From an uncultured Lachnospiraceae bacterium (GTDB lineage Bacteria; Bacillota; Clostridia; Lachnospirales; Lachnospiraceae): a DNA stretch of 64,000 nucleotides. The stretch is taken from NCBI GenBank assembly GCA_949840805.1, contig CATKXR010000001.1, positions 1 to 64,000 of the forward strand. The letters are read 5' to 3'. A program made the translations under genes and the position numbers. Below the pieces are notes generated by a model. That model saw nothing but the letters and a program-made list of their open reading frames with translations, made no database searches and was not told the DNA's origin. Shown here piece by piece: positions 1 through 9,068 of this stretch (its first letter is position 1; each line of letters starts with the position of its first letter).

Positions 1-48
1 GTAGCGAGAGCGGCCTCACATTCTGGAGAATTTGTCAACCCTTTTTTT

Positions 49-96
49 AAAAAAGATAAAAAATGGTTAGACCTCATAAAAAGAATCTGACCATTT
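49..96 (-). terminator. Intrinsic terminator after the small ORF
   Basis: An 11-bp stem (61-71 with 86-96, one C-A mismatch on the minus-strand RNA) is followed on the minus strand by a T-rich tract (TTTTTATCTTTTTT). It lies about 20 bases past the stop of the 84-aa ORF at 116-370 and probably ends that transcript. Confidence 0.6.
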
Positions 97-115
97 CAGG
101 CAGTTCGTTATTAAC

Positions 116-370
116 TTAATGACATTGCTTCCTGAACACTCCTGTCAGAAACCGTATGGCAACGGTCCATTCCTGGTATGACATCCATTCCCTTAATCGC
201 AATCCGTTTCTCATCTGCATAAAATCCCTGTTTTCCATAGACGATATTCTTTTGTACAACAGGGCAATACCGGACATTTTGTTCATATTTTTTTCATAAG
301 GCGCCAGGTGAGGGCTTCTCCTCTTTTCATCCGTCCGGTTATCTTTCTTCTTTTCTTCATATATGTACAT
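116..370 (-). CDS. Hypothetical 84-aa basic protein
   Basis: I do not recognise this protein. It is short and basic, with a lysine-rich N-terminus, no membrane segment and no signal peptide. Support for a real gene comes from a well-placed ribosome binding site (AAGGAG, 7 nt before the ATG) and from the terminator just downstream. It follows the D,D-carboxypeptidase gene on the same strand after about 100 bp, so the two may be co-transcribed. The gap holds a small hairpin (397-416) without a T-run. The ORF could still be fortuitous. Confidence 0.4.
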   Translation of the reverse strand: MYIYEEKKKDNRTDEKRRSPHLAPYEKNMNKMSGIALLYKRISSMENRDFMQMRNGLRLREWMSYQEWTVAIRFLTGVFRKQCH

Positions 371-474
371 AAATCTTCTCCTTGTCTGCTGATTCTGCCT
401 GAATATTTCTTCAGGCGCTTATCCCTTCTTATGATCTGAATTTTATCTGGATTATTTATCAGGATCCGCCACCC

Positions 475-1824
475 TCACCGTCCAAAAAACTTATCCCAGA
501 CCTGCCAGAAACAATACTCCCAGTCCCTTCTTTCCACTGACCGGTCCGCAAAAAGAGGATAACTGCGGATTGTCTTCCCGTCCAGGATATACCGGATATG
601 CCCGATCAGCTCCCCTTCTTTCACCGGCGCCTCCAAAAGCTTTGGAAGCTCCGCCTGCCGCTCCACCTTCTCATCCTCCGCCAGAAGAAGCCGCAGGTGC
701 CGGTCCTTCTCCCCCAGGCGCGATACCGGCTTTACTGACGCCCCGTTCCCTTCTTCTATCCCGTTTTCCACAGGAATCTCCTGCAGTTTCGGCTCCTGGT
801 ATACATCCCGGTAATGATACCGTTCCTTCCCGTATCCAAACAAAGCCCGGGCATCCGCCCATTTATAAGTCTTATGAGGCGGCCATCCGCATCCTAAAAG
901 CGCTATGATATAAGTCCTGCCATCATCCTCTAAGGCCGCCACATAAGAATACCCTGCCTTGTCCGTAAACCCTGTTTTCCCGCTTAAAAGCCCTTCCATC
1001 ATGGACAGCAGGGCATTATGGTTCACACAGGAAAACGTCCCCTTTTTTTCTACATCCGTAAAGGTATGGCTTGCCGTCCTGGTTATCTCAAGAAATTCCT
1101 CCCGCTTCGGTGAATCCTTTATACAATAACGCATAATGGCCGCTAAGTCCTCCGCCGTGGTCCCATGGATATATTCCTCCCCGCCAGGCGCGGTATAAGT
1201 CTTATCCAGCCCGTTCGGCGTCAAAAAACAAGTATTCTCACAGCCTATCTCCTTAGCCTTCTGGTTCATCATGGCTGAAAATCCCTCCACGCTGCCGCCG
1301 ATCTGCTCCGCGATGGCGACTGCAGAATCATTATGGGATTCTAACATCAGGGAATAGAGCAGATCCTCTAAATAAAACTGTGTATCTTTTCTTGCCCCTA
1401 AGCGGACCTTGGGCTGGGCGGCCGCTGTTTCCGATACCGTGCAGATATCCCGGGGGGTCCCGTTTTCTAAAGCAAGGATGCAGGTCATGATCTTTGTGGT
1501 GCTTGCCATGGAACGGAATACCTGCCCGTCCTTTTCATAGAGGATGCGCCCCGTATCCCCGTCCATGAGAACGGCCGACAGGGAATGCAGGGACACCTTT
1601 TCCTCGTCTTTTTTATCCTTTCCTTCCTCCTTTGCCCTCTCTTCTCCCTCTGTATAAACGATTTCTCTGTACGGTCCTGCTGGTTCCGTAAATGCCGATA
1701 CCCTGTACGGATTTCTCGGCGATATGGCCTCCAGTGTCTTTGGCACTGCCTGTACGCGCCCCCAAAAAGCAAAGCCGATGGTGATTCCCACCATCAGCCC
1801 CCGTATCCGGTTCTTTTTTACCAT
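475..1824 (-). CDS. D-alanyl-D-alanine carboxypeptidase (S11, PBP5/DacF type)
   Basis: This is a low-molecular-mass penicillin-binding protein that removes the terminal D-Ala from peptidoglycan pentapeptides outside the membrane. The three active-site motifs are present: S108-T-T-K111, S163-H-N165 (family usually SGN or SAN) and K283-T-G285. A signal peptide ends near VQA and is followed by a charged linker of about 50 residues before the catalytic domain. A C-terminal beta-rich domain with membrane anchor is typical, but no clear amphipathic helix was identified here. I chose the ATG at 1824 (449 aa) because AGGAG lies 7 nt upstream. An ATG 33 bases further out has AAGG directly against it and is a worse start. 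It is divergent from dinB. Confidence 0.9.
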   Translation of the reverse strand: MVKKNRIRGLMVGITIGFAFWGRVQAVPKTLEAISPRNPYRVSAFTEPAGPYREIVYTEGEERAKEEGKDKKDEEKVSLHSLSAVLMDGDTGRILYEKDGQVFRSMASTTKIMTCILALENGTPRDICTVSETAAAQPKVRLGARKDTQFYLEDLLYSLMLESHNDSAVAIAEQIGGSVEGFSAMMNQKAKEIGCENTCFLTPNGLDKTYTAPGGEEYIHGTTAEDLAAIMRYCIKDSPKREEFLEITRTASHTFTDVEKKGTFSCVNHNALLSMMEGLLSGKTGFTDKAGYSYVAALEDDGRTYIIALLGCGWPPHKTYKWADARALFGYGKERYHYRDVYQEPKLQEIPVENGIEEGNGASVKPVSRLGEKDRHLRLLLAEDEKVERQAELPKLLEAPVKEGELIGHIRYILDGKTIRSYPLFADRSVERRDWEYCFWQVWDKFFGR

Positions 1825-2030
1825 GATCCCTCTCCTGTTTCTGATTTCTTCCGGCATCCTTCAGGAACGGTTCCCGAAGCCGCAAAAAGATTTACTTTAT
1901 CCTATTCTTCCAAAAGCTTGTATATTCCTTATGGAATTAAGAAGCCTTTAAAAATCCGGAATAGCGCAATCAAAAAAAATATGATAGACTATAGACAATA
2001 ACCTATATCACCTGGAGAAAGGATTTTCTT

Positions 2031-3272
2031 ATGGGACACGACCGCCTGATCTTCCATATTGACGTGAACTCCGCTTTTCTGAGCTGGGAATCGGTTTACC
2101 GGCTGGAGCAGGACCCGGAGGCATTGGACCTGCGTGCAATCCCTTCTGCCGTAGGAGGAGACTCGAAGTCCCGCCATGGGATTGTCCTGGCCAAATCCAC
2201 CCCGGCCAAAAAATATGGCGTCGCCACCGGAGAGCCTCTCGTGAACGCCCTGCGCAAATGCCCGGAGCTGACTGTGGTGCCTTCCCGCTTTGACCTGTAT
2301 TTAAAATGCTCGAAAAAACTCATCAGGCTTTTGGAAGACTACACCCCTGACATTGAAAAATTCAGCATCGATGAAGCCTTTTTAGATATGACAGAAACCA
2401 TCCATCTTTTTGGAAGCCCATTAAAAACAGCGGACCAGATCCGGCAGCGGATTGCCAGAGAGCTTAAATTCACCGTAAATATCGGCATTTCTTCCAATAA
2501 GCTTCTGGCAAAAATGGCATCGGACTTTGAAAAGCCAGATAAAATCCATACCCTTTTCCCGGAAGAAATCCGGGAAAAAATGTGGCCTCTGCCTTTGCGG
2601 GATCTGTTTTTTGTGGGAAGCTCCGCCGCGGACAAGATGAACCGGATCGGCCTTCACACCATAGGAGACATAGCCGCCTGCGATGTGCGGATTCTTAAGT
2701 CGCATCTGGGAAATAAATATGGCGCGTTGATCCACCGCTATGCCAACGGGCTGGACGACGAACCGGTAGCAGACCGTGAGCCTGTAAACAAAGGATACGG
2801 CAACAGCATTACCCTTTCCAGGGACGTATCCGACTATGATACGGCCTTCCAGGTGCTTCTGGCTTTAAGCGAAACCGTCGGAGCCAGGCTCAGGGAAGAC
2901 CATATCCGCTGCAACTGTATCTGTGTGGAAATAAAGGACTGGCAGTTTAACAGCCGCTCCCATCAGCTCACCCTGGACGCTCCCACAGACTCCACATATG
3001 TCCTGCACCAGAATGCCTGCCGCCTTTTAAAAGAATTCTGGGATCTGACGCCTGTGCGCCTGATCGGCCTTCGTACCAGCCAGATTTCAGAAGACTCTTA
3101 TGAACAACTGAGCCTTTTTGACACAGGCCAGTCAAGAAAAATGCAGGATCTGGAACGGGCTGTGGACAAGATTCGGGGAAAATACGGCACCGACATCATC
3201 AAAAGGGCCAGTTTTTTGAAAAAAGACGCCCTGACCGACCACGCGGTAAGCAAGGCAAAACACCTTTCCTGA
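2031..3272 (+). CDS. dinB: DNA polymerase IV (Y family)
   Basis: This is a translesion DNA polymerase that copies past damaged bases with low fidelity. The metal-binding Asp11 (FHIDVNSAF) and the S112-I-D-E motif with Asp114/Glu115 are both present, as are the thumb/little-finger region and a beta-clamp binding motif, QLSLFD, at residues 359-364. At 413 aa the length is normal and all domains are present. The start has GGAGAAAGG upstream. It is followed by a 9-bp hairpin (3282-3305) that lacks a clean T-run after the stem. Confidence 0.93.
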   Translation: MGHDRLIFHIDVNSAFLSWESVYRLEQDPEALDLRAIPSAVGGDSKSRHGIVLAKSTPAKKYGVATGEPLVNALRKCPELTVVPSRFDLYLKCSKKLIRLLEDYTPDIEKFSIDEAFLDMTETIHLFGSPLKTADQIRQRIARELKFTVNIGISSNKLLAKMASDFEKPDKIHTLFPEEIREKMWPLPLRDLFFVGSSAADKMNRIGLHTIGDIAACDVRILKSHLGNKYGALIHRYANGLDDEPVADREPVNKGYGNSITLSRDVSDYDTAFQVLLALSETVGARLREDHIRCNCICVEIKDWQFNSRSHQLTLDAPTDSTYVLHQNACRLLKEFWDLTPVRLIGLRTSQISEDSYEQLSLFDTGQSRKMQDLERAVDKIRGKYGTDIIKRASFLKKDALTDHAVSKAKHLS

Positions 3273-3368
3273 TTAAGGACAGCAGGAAAACAAGTTTTTT
3301 CCTGCCGTTCACAGACAAAAAACACAGCCATCCTCTCTTTACAACTATCTCAGGAGAATAAAACACTT

Positions 3369-4871
3369 ATGAAACAGACCAGACTTTCCAACAGCCAGAT
3401 CATCAACGGAACCGCCTTTTCCTTTTCCGTCTTTTTCCTTCTTTCTTCCCTTATCGCCTCCCTGATAACGGGAGAATGGGGAAGCACCTTTTTTAACTGG
3501 TACAACATCATGACCACCCCGGGTCCCTTAGTCACCGACTACCTGGAAATCGGCGGGCTTGCCAGCGCCATGCTCAATGCAGGGGCCTGCGGCATGGCAT
3601 GCTTCGTGTTCATGCATTTTTTAAAAGGCGACTCCCGTGCCGTCACCCTGGCAGGCTATTTTCTCGTGGTGGCCCATTGTTTTTATGGCCTGAACTTTCT
3701 CAACATGTGGCCCTGCTTCCTTGCCCCTTTTTTGTACCTCCGCCACAAGAAGCTGAACTTCAAGAGCAATCTCCACGTCTGTATGTTTGCCACTTCCTTC
3801 AGCCCGTTTATCAGCGAACTTCTGTTTCGGTATACCCAGGGGGAGGACTATGCCTTCGGCGTCGTGCAGCTTAACTCTTCCGGCGTCCTTTTGGCCATCG
3901 CCTTCAGCCTTATGATCGGCTATGTCATCCCGGCCATTCTTCCGGGCGCCCAGGCCTGGCATAAAGGCTACAACCTGTATAACGGCGGGCTTGCTTTCGG
4001 CCTCTTTGGCTTTTTCCTGTTTAACTTTTTGTACCGCACCATGGGCATTTCTTCCTACGGCCCTACCACCCGATTTAACCCCATTTACGAATCCTTCCAC
4101 CGGTCCTACCGCCTGTATGCCAATCTGTTTTTCCTTGTCATTTTCGCAGCCTGCCTTACGGTGGGATATCTTCTCAACGGGAAAAGCTTTGAAGGCTATG
4201 GCCGGCTTATGAAAGATACCGGCCATACCAGTGATTTTTCAGAAAAATACGGAATGCCCCTGTGCCTGATCAATATCGGCTGCTATGGGACCATGTTCCT
4301 TTTGTACATCAACCTGACCATCCTGTTTACGGAAGGAGTGGGGTTTACCGGCCCGACCATCGGCGTTGTCCTGGCATCCCTGACCTTCTCCGCCATGGGG
4401 CAGCATCCGAAAAATGTGTGGCCCATCCTTTTAGGCTACCAGGCCCTCTACTTTCTCACCATGTACCTGTGCTTCATCCATGACAGAGAACTGTCCTGGT
4501 CTTTGTCCGCCCAGGGTTATATCAATGCCGTTGCCTTTGCCACCGGGCTCTGCCCCATTGTGGGCCGCTATGGCATACGGGCCGGCATTGCCGCCGGCTT
4601 CATGTGCGCTTCTATGTGTACTGCCACCAGCACCCTGCACGGGGGCCTGGTCCTGTATAACGGCGGCCTGACCACCGGCATTACCGCCCTGATCCTCCTG
4701 CCGATCCTGGAGCATTACCAGCCTAACGCCCGTGAGGAAATCAAGTCCCAATCGAAAAATTTTCATGCCATGATCTCTCTGGTGGACGACCTTTCTGTGG
4801 AGGTGCGCAATGCCCACAACGAGATCCGTTTTGGCGTGTCTGAGGAAGACGGCCAGGAGGAAAAGCCCTGA
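3369..4871 (+). CDS. DUF1576 family polytopic membrane protein
   Basis: This is an integral membrane protein of 500 aa with about a dozen hydrophobic segments and a soluble charged C-terminus of about 45 residues. It matches my memory of the DUF1576 family, whose function is unknown to me. The two halves resemble each other. NGGLAFG (around residue 205) and NGGLTTG (around 430) are matching motifs, and a tract NMWP/NVWP with similar hydrophobic surroundings occurs in both. This suggests an inverted- or direct-repeat transporter fold. The best Shine-Dalgarno, CAGGAG, is about 12 nt from the ATG, which is rather far. It converges with the rRNA methyltransferase gene. Confidence 0.75.
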   Translation: MKQTRLSNSQIINGTAFSFSVFFLLSSLIASLITGEWGSTFFNWYNIMTTPGPLVTDYLEIGGLASAMLNAGACGMACFVFMHFLKGDSRAVTLAGYFLVVAHCFYGLNFLNMWPCFLAPFLYLRHKKLNFKSNLHVCMFATSFSPFISELLFRYTQGEDYAFGVVQLNSSGVLLAIAFSLMIGYVIPAILPGAQAWHKGYNLYNGGLAFGLFGFFLFNFLYRTMGISSYGPTTRFNPIYESFHRSYRLYANLFFLVIFAACLTVGYLLNGKSFEGYGRLMKDTGHTSDFSEKYGMPLCLINIGCYGTMFLLYINLTILFTEGVGFTGPTIGVVLASLTFSAMGQHPKNVWPILLGYQALYFLTMYLCFIHDRELSWSLSAQGYINAVAFATGLCPIVGRYGIRAGIAAGFMCASMCTATSTLHGGLVLYNGGLTTGITALILLPILEHYQPNAREEIKSQSKNFHAMISLVDDLSVEVRNAHNEIRFGVSEEDGQEEKP

Positions 4872-4891
4872 TGCTTTTATTTATCCTGCCG

Positions 4892-6424
4892 TCAGCCATC
4901 AGGGTCAGGCCGGTCTGGCCTTAACGGCTGTCCCATGATTCTCAGGCCCTTAGGGTAATGGTTTTTCAGCACGCCTCCCGCGGCCTTTCCCCATCCCAGG
5001 GAATACTCCCCTGCACAGACAAGGACCCAGCCTTTCCTCTCTTCTTTTACTTCTAAAATTTCTCCTGCCAGGTATTTTCGGATCTCGCTTCCGTCAGGTT
5101 CCAGACACAGCTTTCGTTTTACCAGATCAGGAGGAAGGGCCATCGCCAGGCTGTGGGACGGCTCAAAACGGTTTTTCTGCAGGGTTCCCAGATGAAGCCC
5201 CGGCCGCAGGACCTTAATGCCGTTTAACCCTGTCATCTTGTCCGGAATCCGGTAAACCTGGCTGCCGGATAAAAAAAGCCTTTCTCCCGGTTTCCACAAG
5301 GAAGAAGCGGCATTTTCCTCCCATAATAGTTCCTTAAAAAATGCCAAAAGAACCTTCCCGATCTCGGGATCCTCCTGTTTTTTTTCCTGTTTCCGGCTCT
5401 TCCGTCCCCGCGCGGGCAGTCCTTTTTTATGCCTTCCTTCTTTGGATTTCCCGTCTCTGTCCTGTTCCTTGTTTCCCTCTTTTGCCTTTTCCAAAAGGGC
5501 CAGGTAATGTCCCTCCCCTTCCGTCAGATGAGGCCAGATGCGGAAGGTATCCCTGACAGGACTGCATCCGTTCTTCGTCCACTCTGTCCGTCCTTTGGAC
5601 AATCCGGGCAGAAGGTTTGCCGGGGACGCCGGGACTATGGAAAACTCCGGATGCCGTTCTAAGAACCCCTCGATCTGCCTTTCATTTTCCTCCGGAGAAA
5701 AGGTACAGGTTGAATACACCATCCTTCCTCCGGGACGCAAAAGCCTGGCGGCATTTTCTAAAATTTCTCTCTGCCTGTCTGCGCAAAGCCTTACGTTTTC
5801 CTGGCTCCACTCCTGCCGCGCCTGCTCGTCCTTACGAAACATCCCTTCCCCGGAACAGGGCGCGTCCACTAAAAGCTTATCAAAAAATTCCGGAAAAACT
5901 TCTGCCAGCCTTTTGGAGTCTTCATTTGTCACCACCGTATTGGCAAATCCCATCCGCTCCACATTCCTGGAAAGGATCTTCGCCCGTCCGGGATGGATCT
6001 CATTACTGACCAAAAGGCCATCCGCTCCCAGCCTCTCCGCGATCTGGGTGGTCTTTCCTCCCGGAGCGGCGCACAAATCCAGGACCCGTTCTCCGGCCTT
6101 CGGATCCAGAAGAGGCACTGCTGCCATAGCGCTGGGTTCCTGGATGTAATACAATCCTGCTTCATGGAGAGGGTTCCTGCCCGGCCGGGTATTCTGGTCA
6201 TAATAAAAACCCTCCCGGCACCATGGAATCGGACGCAGCTTAAAGGTATCGCCGTACTGCCCATACAGTTTTTCCACGCTGCCCTTTCCCATATGGAAGC
6301 GAAGCCCCTGCACCCGCTCCTTTTCATAGCTATGTACAAAGGCTTCATATTCTTCTCCCAGCAGATCCTTCATCCGCTTCAAAAATCCCTCTGGCAGCTT
6401 CCCTGATAAAGCTTCCTCCGCCAT
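4892..6424 (-). CDS. RsmF-like rRNA cytosine-C5 methyltransferase (NOL1/NOP2/Sun)
   Basis: This enzyme is predicted to methylate a cytosine of 16S rRNA using S-adenosylmethionine. The SAM motif LCAAPGGKT lies at 117-125. The two cysteines of the catalytic cycle are Cys190 (VDAPCSGEG) and Cys240 (YSTCTFSPEE). A lysine-rich linker (about 320-350) leads to a C-terminal RNA-binding/FAS-like domain with a tryptophan-containing end. At 510 aa it fits the RsmF/YebU type. The gene starts 6 bp after the HerA-like gene and the pair is likely co-transcribed. Which rRNA position it modifies is inferred from the family, not shown. Confidence 0.88.
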   Translation of the reverse strand: MAEEALSGKLPEGFLKRMKDLLGEEYEAFVHSYEKERVQGLRFHMGKGSVEKLYGQYGDTFKLRPIPWCREGFYYDQNTRPGRNPLHEAGLYYIQEPSAMAAVPLLDPKAGERVLDLCAAPGGKTTQIAERLGADGLLVSNEIHPGRAKILSRNVERMGFANTVVTNEDSKRLAEVFPEFFDKLLVDAPCSGEGMFRKDEQARQEWSQENVRLCADRQREILENAARLLRPGGRMVYSTCTFSPEENERQIEGFLERHPEFSIVPASPANLLPGLSKGRTEWTKNGCSPVRDTFRIWPHLTEGEGHYLALLEKAKEGNKEQDRDGKSKEGRHKKGLPARGRKSRKQEKKQEDPEIGKVLLAFFKELLWEENAASSLWKPGERLFLSGSQVYRIPDKMTGLNGIKVLRPGLHLGTLQKNRFEPSHSLAMALPPDLVKRKLCLEPDGSEIRKYLAGEILEVKEERKGWVLVCAGEYSLGWGKAAGGVLKNHYPKGLRIMGQPLRPDRPDPDG

Positions 6425-6430
6425 TTTTCC

Positions 6431-8074
6431 TTACCTTCCGAACAGTGTCCCTAAAATCCCGCGGCCGATACTGGCTCCTAAGTTGCCGCCCAGTTTTTTC
6501 CCGAAGCTCCCGCCCACGGTCTTTCCGATCTCATTGCCTACTTCTCTTCCAATGGTTCCCGCCGCAGACTTGGCCACACTGGCCACCGCGCGTTTTTTCG
6601 CTTTCTGGGCGGCTTCCTGCTCCCTTTTCTCTGCCTTTTCCCTGCGTTCTTCCTCTCTTTTCGCCTCCCTGGCCTGCCGTTCTTCTTCCTTTTTCGCCGC
6701 CTTTTCGGCCTCTCTCTGCGCCTTTTCTTCCTCTTTTCTCCGCTGTTCTTCTGCCAGCCTGCGCTCCTTTTCGGCTTCCTCTTCTTTTCCCTTGCGGATA
6801 AAAAATTCATAGGCCGAATCCCGGTCGATCATGGTTCCGTATTTGGCATGTAAGGAATTTCCCAAAACATGTTTTTGCCGCTCCTTATCCTCAATGGGGC
6901 CAAGCTGGCTCTGCGGAGGCAGAATCTTTGCCCGGCGCACCACGGACGGAGAACCGTCCTCCTGCAAAAAGGACACCAGGGCCTCTCCGATCCCCAGCTC
7001 TGTCAGCGCCTCCTTTGTGTCGAAATCCGGATTCACTCGGAAAGAACTGGCTGCCGCCCGTATTGCCTTCTGGTCCGCCGGCGTATAGGCATGGAGGGCA
7101 TGCTGGATCTTATTGCCAAGCTGTCCCAACACCTCGTCAGGAATATCACCGGGGCTCTGGGTGATAAAATAGATTCCTACGCCTTTGGAACGGACCAGCT
7201 TTACCACCTGGCTGATCTTCTGCAAAAGCGCCTTAGGCGCCCCCTTAAACAGCAGGTGGGCCTCGTCAAAAAAGAACACCATCTTTGGTTTATCACAATC
7301 CCCTGCCTCAGGCAGGACTTCAAACAACTCTGACAACATCCACAACATAAAGGTGGAATACATCATGGGATCATTGATGAGGCTTTCACTGTGTAAAATA
7401 TTGACGATCCCTCTGCCGTCCGGGTCCGTCTTAAACCAGTCGTGGATATCCAGGGCCGGCTCCCCGAAAAACTCGTCCGCCCCCTGTTCCTCCAAAGCCG
7501 TCAGGCCCCTGAGGATGCTGTTAATGCTCTGTCTGGGAAGGCTTCCGTACCGGGCGCCATATTCTTTACTGTTCTCCCCCACATAGCTTAACATGGAGCG
7601 CAAATCCTTGGTATCGAGAAGCAGAAGCCCCTCGTCATCCGCAATCTTAAACACAACCATCAAAACGTCTTCCTGCACGGTCGTCAGATCCATGAGACGC
7701 GAAAGAAGCATAGGCCCCATCTCGCTGATGGTAGTGCGAAGGGGAAGCCCATTCTTTCCAAAGATATCCCAAAAGCATACGGGAAATGCCTGGCAGGAAA
7801 ATTCCCCCGGATCGATTCCTGCCTGTTCCATGCGCTTTTCAATATCCGCCGTAATATTTCCCGGCCTGCACATTCCGGCTAAATCTCCCTTTACATCAGC
7901 TAAAAAAACCGGGACTCCCCCGTCACTGAAGGATTCCGCAAGGACCTTCAAAGTCACGGTCTTGCCGGTTCCGGTCGCTCCGGCAATCAGCCCGTGCCGG
8001 TTTGCCATCCGGGGAAGAATCGCCAGTTTTTCCATGTTGTCTGCCGCTACCCAGACCTGATTTTCGTAAAACAT
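6431..8074 (-). CDS. HerA-like ATPase (DUF853/YjgR family)
   Basis: This is a P-loop ATPase related to the HerA/FtsK translocases. The Walker A motif GATGTGKT is at residues 32-39 and a Walker B strand ending in FFFDEAH is near residue 270. The ATPase core is followed by a very charged Lys/Glu/Arg helix (about 425-505, probable coiled coil) and a glycine-rich hydrophobic tail (about 510-547). YjgR-type proteins share this architecture and their cellular role is not settled. AAGGAGGAG precedes the ATG. It is the first gene of a two-gene unit with the rRNA methyltransferase. Confidence 0.85.
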   Translation of the reverse strand: MFYENQVWVAADNMEKLAILPRMANRHGLIAGATGTGKTVTLKVLAESFSDGGVPVFLADVKGDLAGMCRPGNITADIEKRMEQAGIDPGEFSCQAFPVCFWDIFGKNGLPLRTTISEMGPMLLSRLMDLTTVQEDVLMVVFKIADDEGLLLLDTKDLRSMLSYVGENSKEYGARYGSLPRQSINSILRGLTALEEQGADEFFGEPALDIHDWFKTDPDGRGIVNILHSESLINDPMMYSTFMLWMLSELFEVLPEAGDCDKPKMVFFFDEAHLLFKGAPKALLQKISQVVKLVRSKGVGIYFITQSPGDIPDEVLGQLGNKIQHALHAYTPADQKAIRAAASSFRVNPDFDTKEALTELGIGEALVSFLQEDGSPSVVRRAKILPPQSQLGPIEDKERQKHVLGNSLHAKYGTMIDRDSAYEFFIRKGKEEEAEKERRLAEEQRRKEEEKAQREAEKAAKKEEERQAREAKREEERREKAEKREQEAAQKAKKRAVASVAKSAAGTIGREVGNEIGKTVGGSFGKKLGGNLGASIGRGILGTLFGR

Positions 8075-8208
8075 ACCTTCTCCTCCTTAAAATAAATGTA
8101 AAAAAAGAAATAATAAAGAATTGTAGAAGAGCCACGTATCCTTTAGCGGATCCGCGGCTCCGGTCATTACCTCTTCCTCAAAACACTTTTATCATAAAAC
8201 TGCGGCTT

Positions 8209-8366
8209 AGGAACTGTTAAGAAATAACTTTTAAATAGTGCGCAGGATTTTTCTTCGAGAGTGCCGCTCAAAAATCAGGCGCATAGCGGGCTATGTAACT
8301 GATTTTTGAGTGGTGCTATCGGAGAAAAAGACAAGCAATATTAAAAGTTATTTTTGAACAGTTCCT
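8209..8366. repeat. 158-bp imperfect palindrome (long hairpin element)
   Basis: The two ends are 10-bp perfect inverted repeats (AGGAACTGTT 8209-8218 and AACAGTTCCT 8357-8366). Inside follow nested complementary blocks of 11 bp (ATAACTTTTAA), 7 bp, 12 bp (CTCAAAAATCAG) and a 6-bp apex (CATAGC). The whole element would fold into one long hairpin. It begins at the stop codon of the DUF6465 gene, so it could also act as that gene's terminator. It resembles a small non-coding dispersed repeat (MITE-like), although only one copy is in this window. Confidence 0.8.
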
Positions 8367-8794
8367 TAGATCAACGGGATCTTATTATTGCCTGCAGAAT
8401 CATCGCCGTTTACCACATAGTAAACAGCATTTTCCTCCGGCTTAATATAAATCGTAACCGTCTCAATCTCAGCTCCCTCATGGGCAGCCTTGTAAGCCTC
8501 CACTGCAGCATCCGTCACATCCTTTACCGAAACCTGGCCCGCGCTGCACTGGATCACCGCAGATACCTCCGGCTTCTTCTCCGCTTCCTTTGGCTCCGCC
8601 TTCTTTGCGGCGGTTCTCTTCTTTGGCGCTTCCGCCGGTTCCGCCACCTGCTCCACGGCCGCCTGCTCCGCTGCCGTCTCCGGCTCATCCTTTTTTACCG
8701 CCGGTTTCCTTCCTCTTCTTTTCTTCTCCGCCGGCTCGTCAGCTACAGCCACCGTCGTCTCTACCGCTTCCTCAGACACTTTTTTTCTAGGCAT
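8366..8794 (-). CDS. DUF6465-like protein with basic AT-hook-like N-terminus
   Basis: The 142-aa protein has two parts. The first 75 residues are low-complexity Lys/Ala/Glu/Pro with an AT-hook-like RRGRKPA at about 26-32. The C-terminal 65 residues form a compact domain (VSAVIQCSAG..., ending in a YVVNG strand) that I recall as DUF6465. The function is unknown; the basic tail suggests nucleic-acid contact but this is inference. GAGGAGGAAG precedes the ATG, and a consensus promoter (TTGACA-17-TATAAT) lies about 110 bp upstream, so strong expression is plausible. Confidence 0.65.
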   Translation of the reverse strand: MPRKKVSEEAVETTVAVADEPAEKKRRGRKPAVKKDEPETAAEQAAVEQVAEPAEAPKKRTAAKKAEPKEAEKKPEVSAVIQCSAGQVSVKDVTDAAVEAYKAAHEGAEIETVTIYIKPEENAVYYVVNGDDSAGNNKIPLI

Positions 8795-8902
8795 AATCTT
8801 CCTCCTCGTTTCACTCCTAAATCAGTCGCACAGCAGCCCGGACGGCTGCCGGTATATCAATCTTTTGCTTTCTTCTCTGTCATTCCTAACGTTGCTGATG
8901 GG

Positions 8903-8931
8903 ATTATAAATCGATTTTTCCCTTTTGTCAA
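8903..8931 (-). promoter_or_regulatory. Consensus sigma-A promoter for the DUF6465 gene
   Basis: On the minus strand a perfect -35 TTGACA (8926-8931) is separated by 17 bp from a perfect -10 TATAAT (8903-8908). Transcription would start near 8896, leaving a leader of about 100 nt that contains a small hairpin (GCAGCC/GGCTGC, 8833-8849). Confidence 0.75.
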
Positions 8932-9068
8932 TGAAATCCCCATAATTTTGCCCTAAAACTGCCTGTTTTATGCCAATTTCAGTAAAAATTACAGATTTTT
9001 CGTATCCTCGTCCCCTTTCATCCGAAAAAAACTTCAAAAGTCCCAAAAACCATCCCCTTTTGCCCGTC

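Noticed and set aside
570-908. Plus-strand ORF inside the carboxypeptidase gene
   Set aside because: Pro/Ser-rich shadow of a confirmed gene on the other strand.
3282-3305. 9-bp hairpin after dinB
   Set aside because: A strong stem, but the T-run is part of the stem and nothing T-rich follows. It may still weaken readthrough.
3621-4226. 201-aa antisense ORF in the DUF1576 gene
   Set aside because: A shadow frame with no domain and no ribosome binding site.
4866-4904. 8-bp perfect hairpin spanning the stop codons of the DUF1576 and RsmF-like genes
   Set aside because: No T-run on either side and a long loop; not convincing as a terminator.
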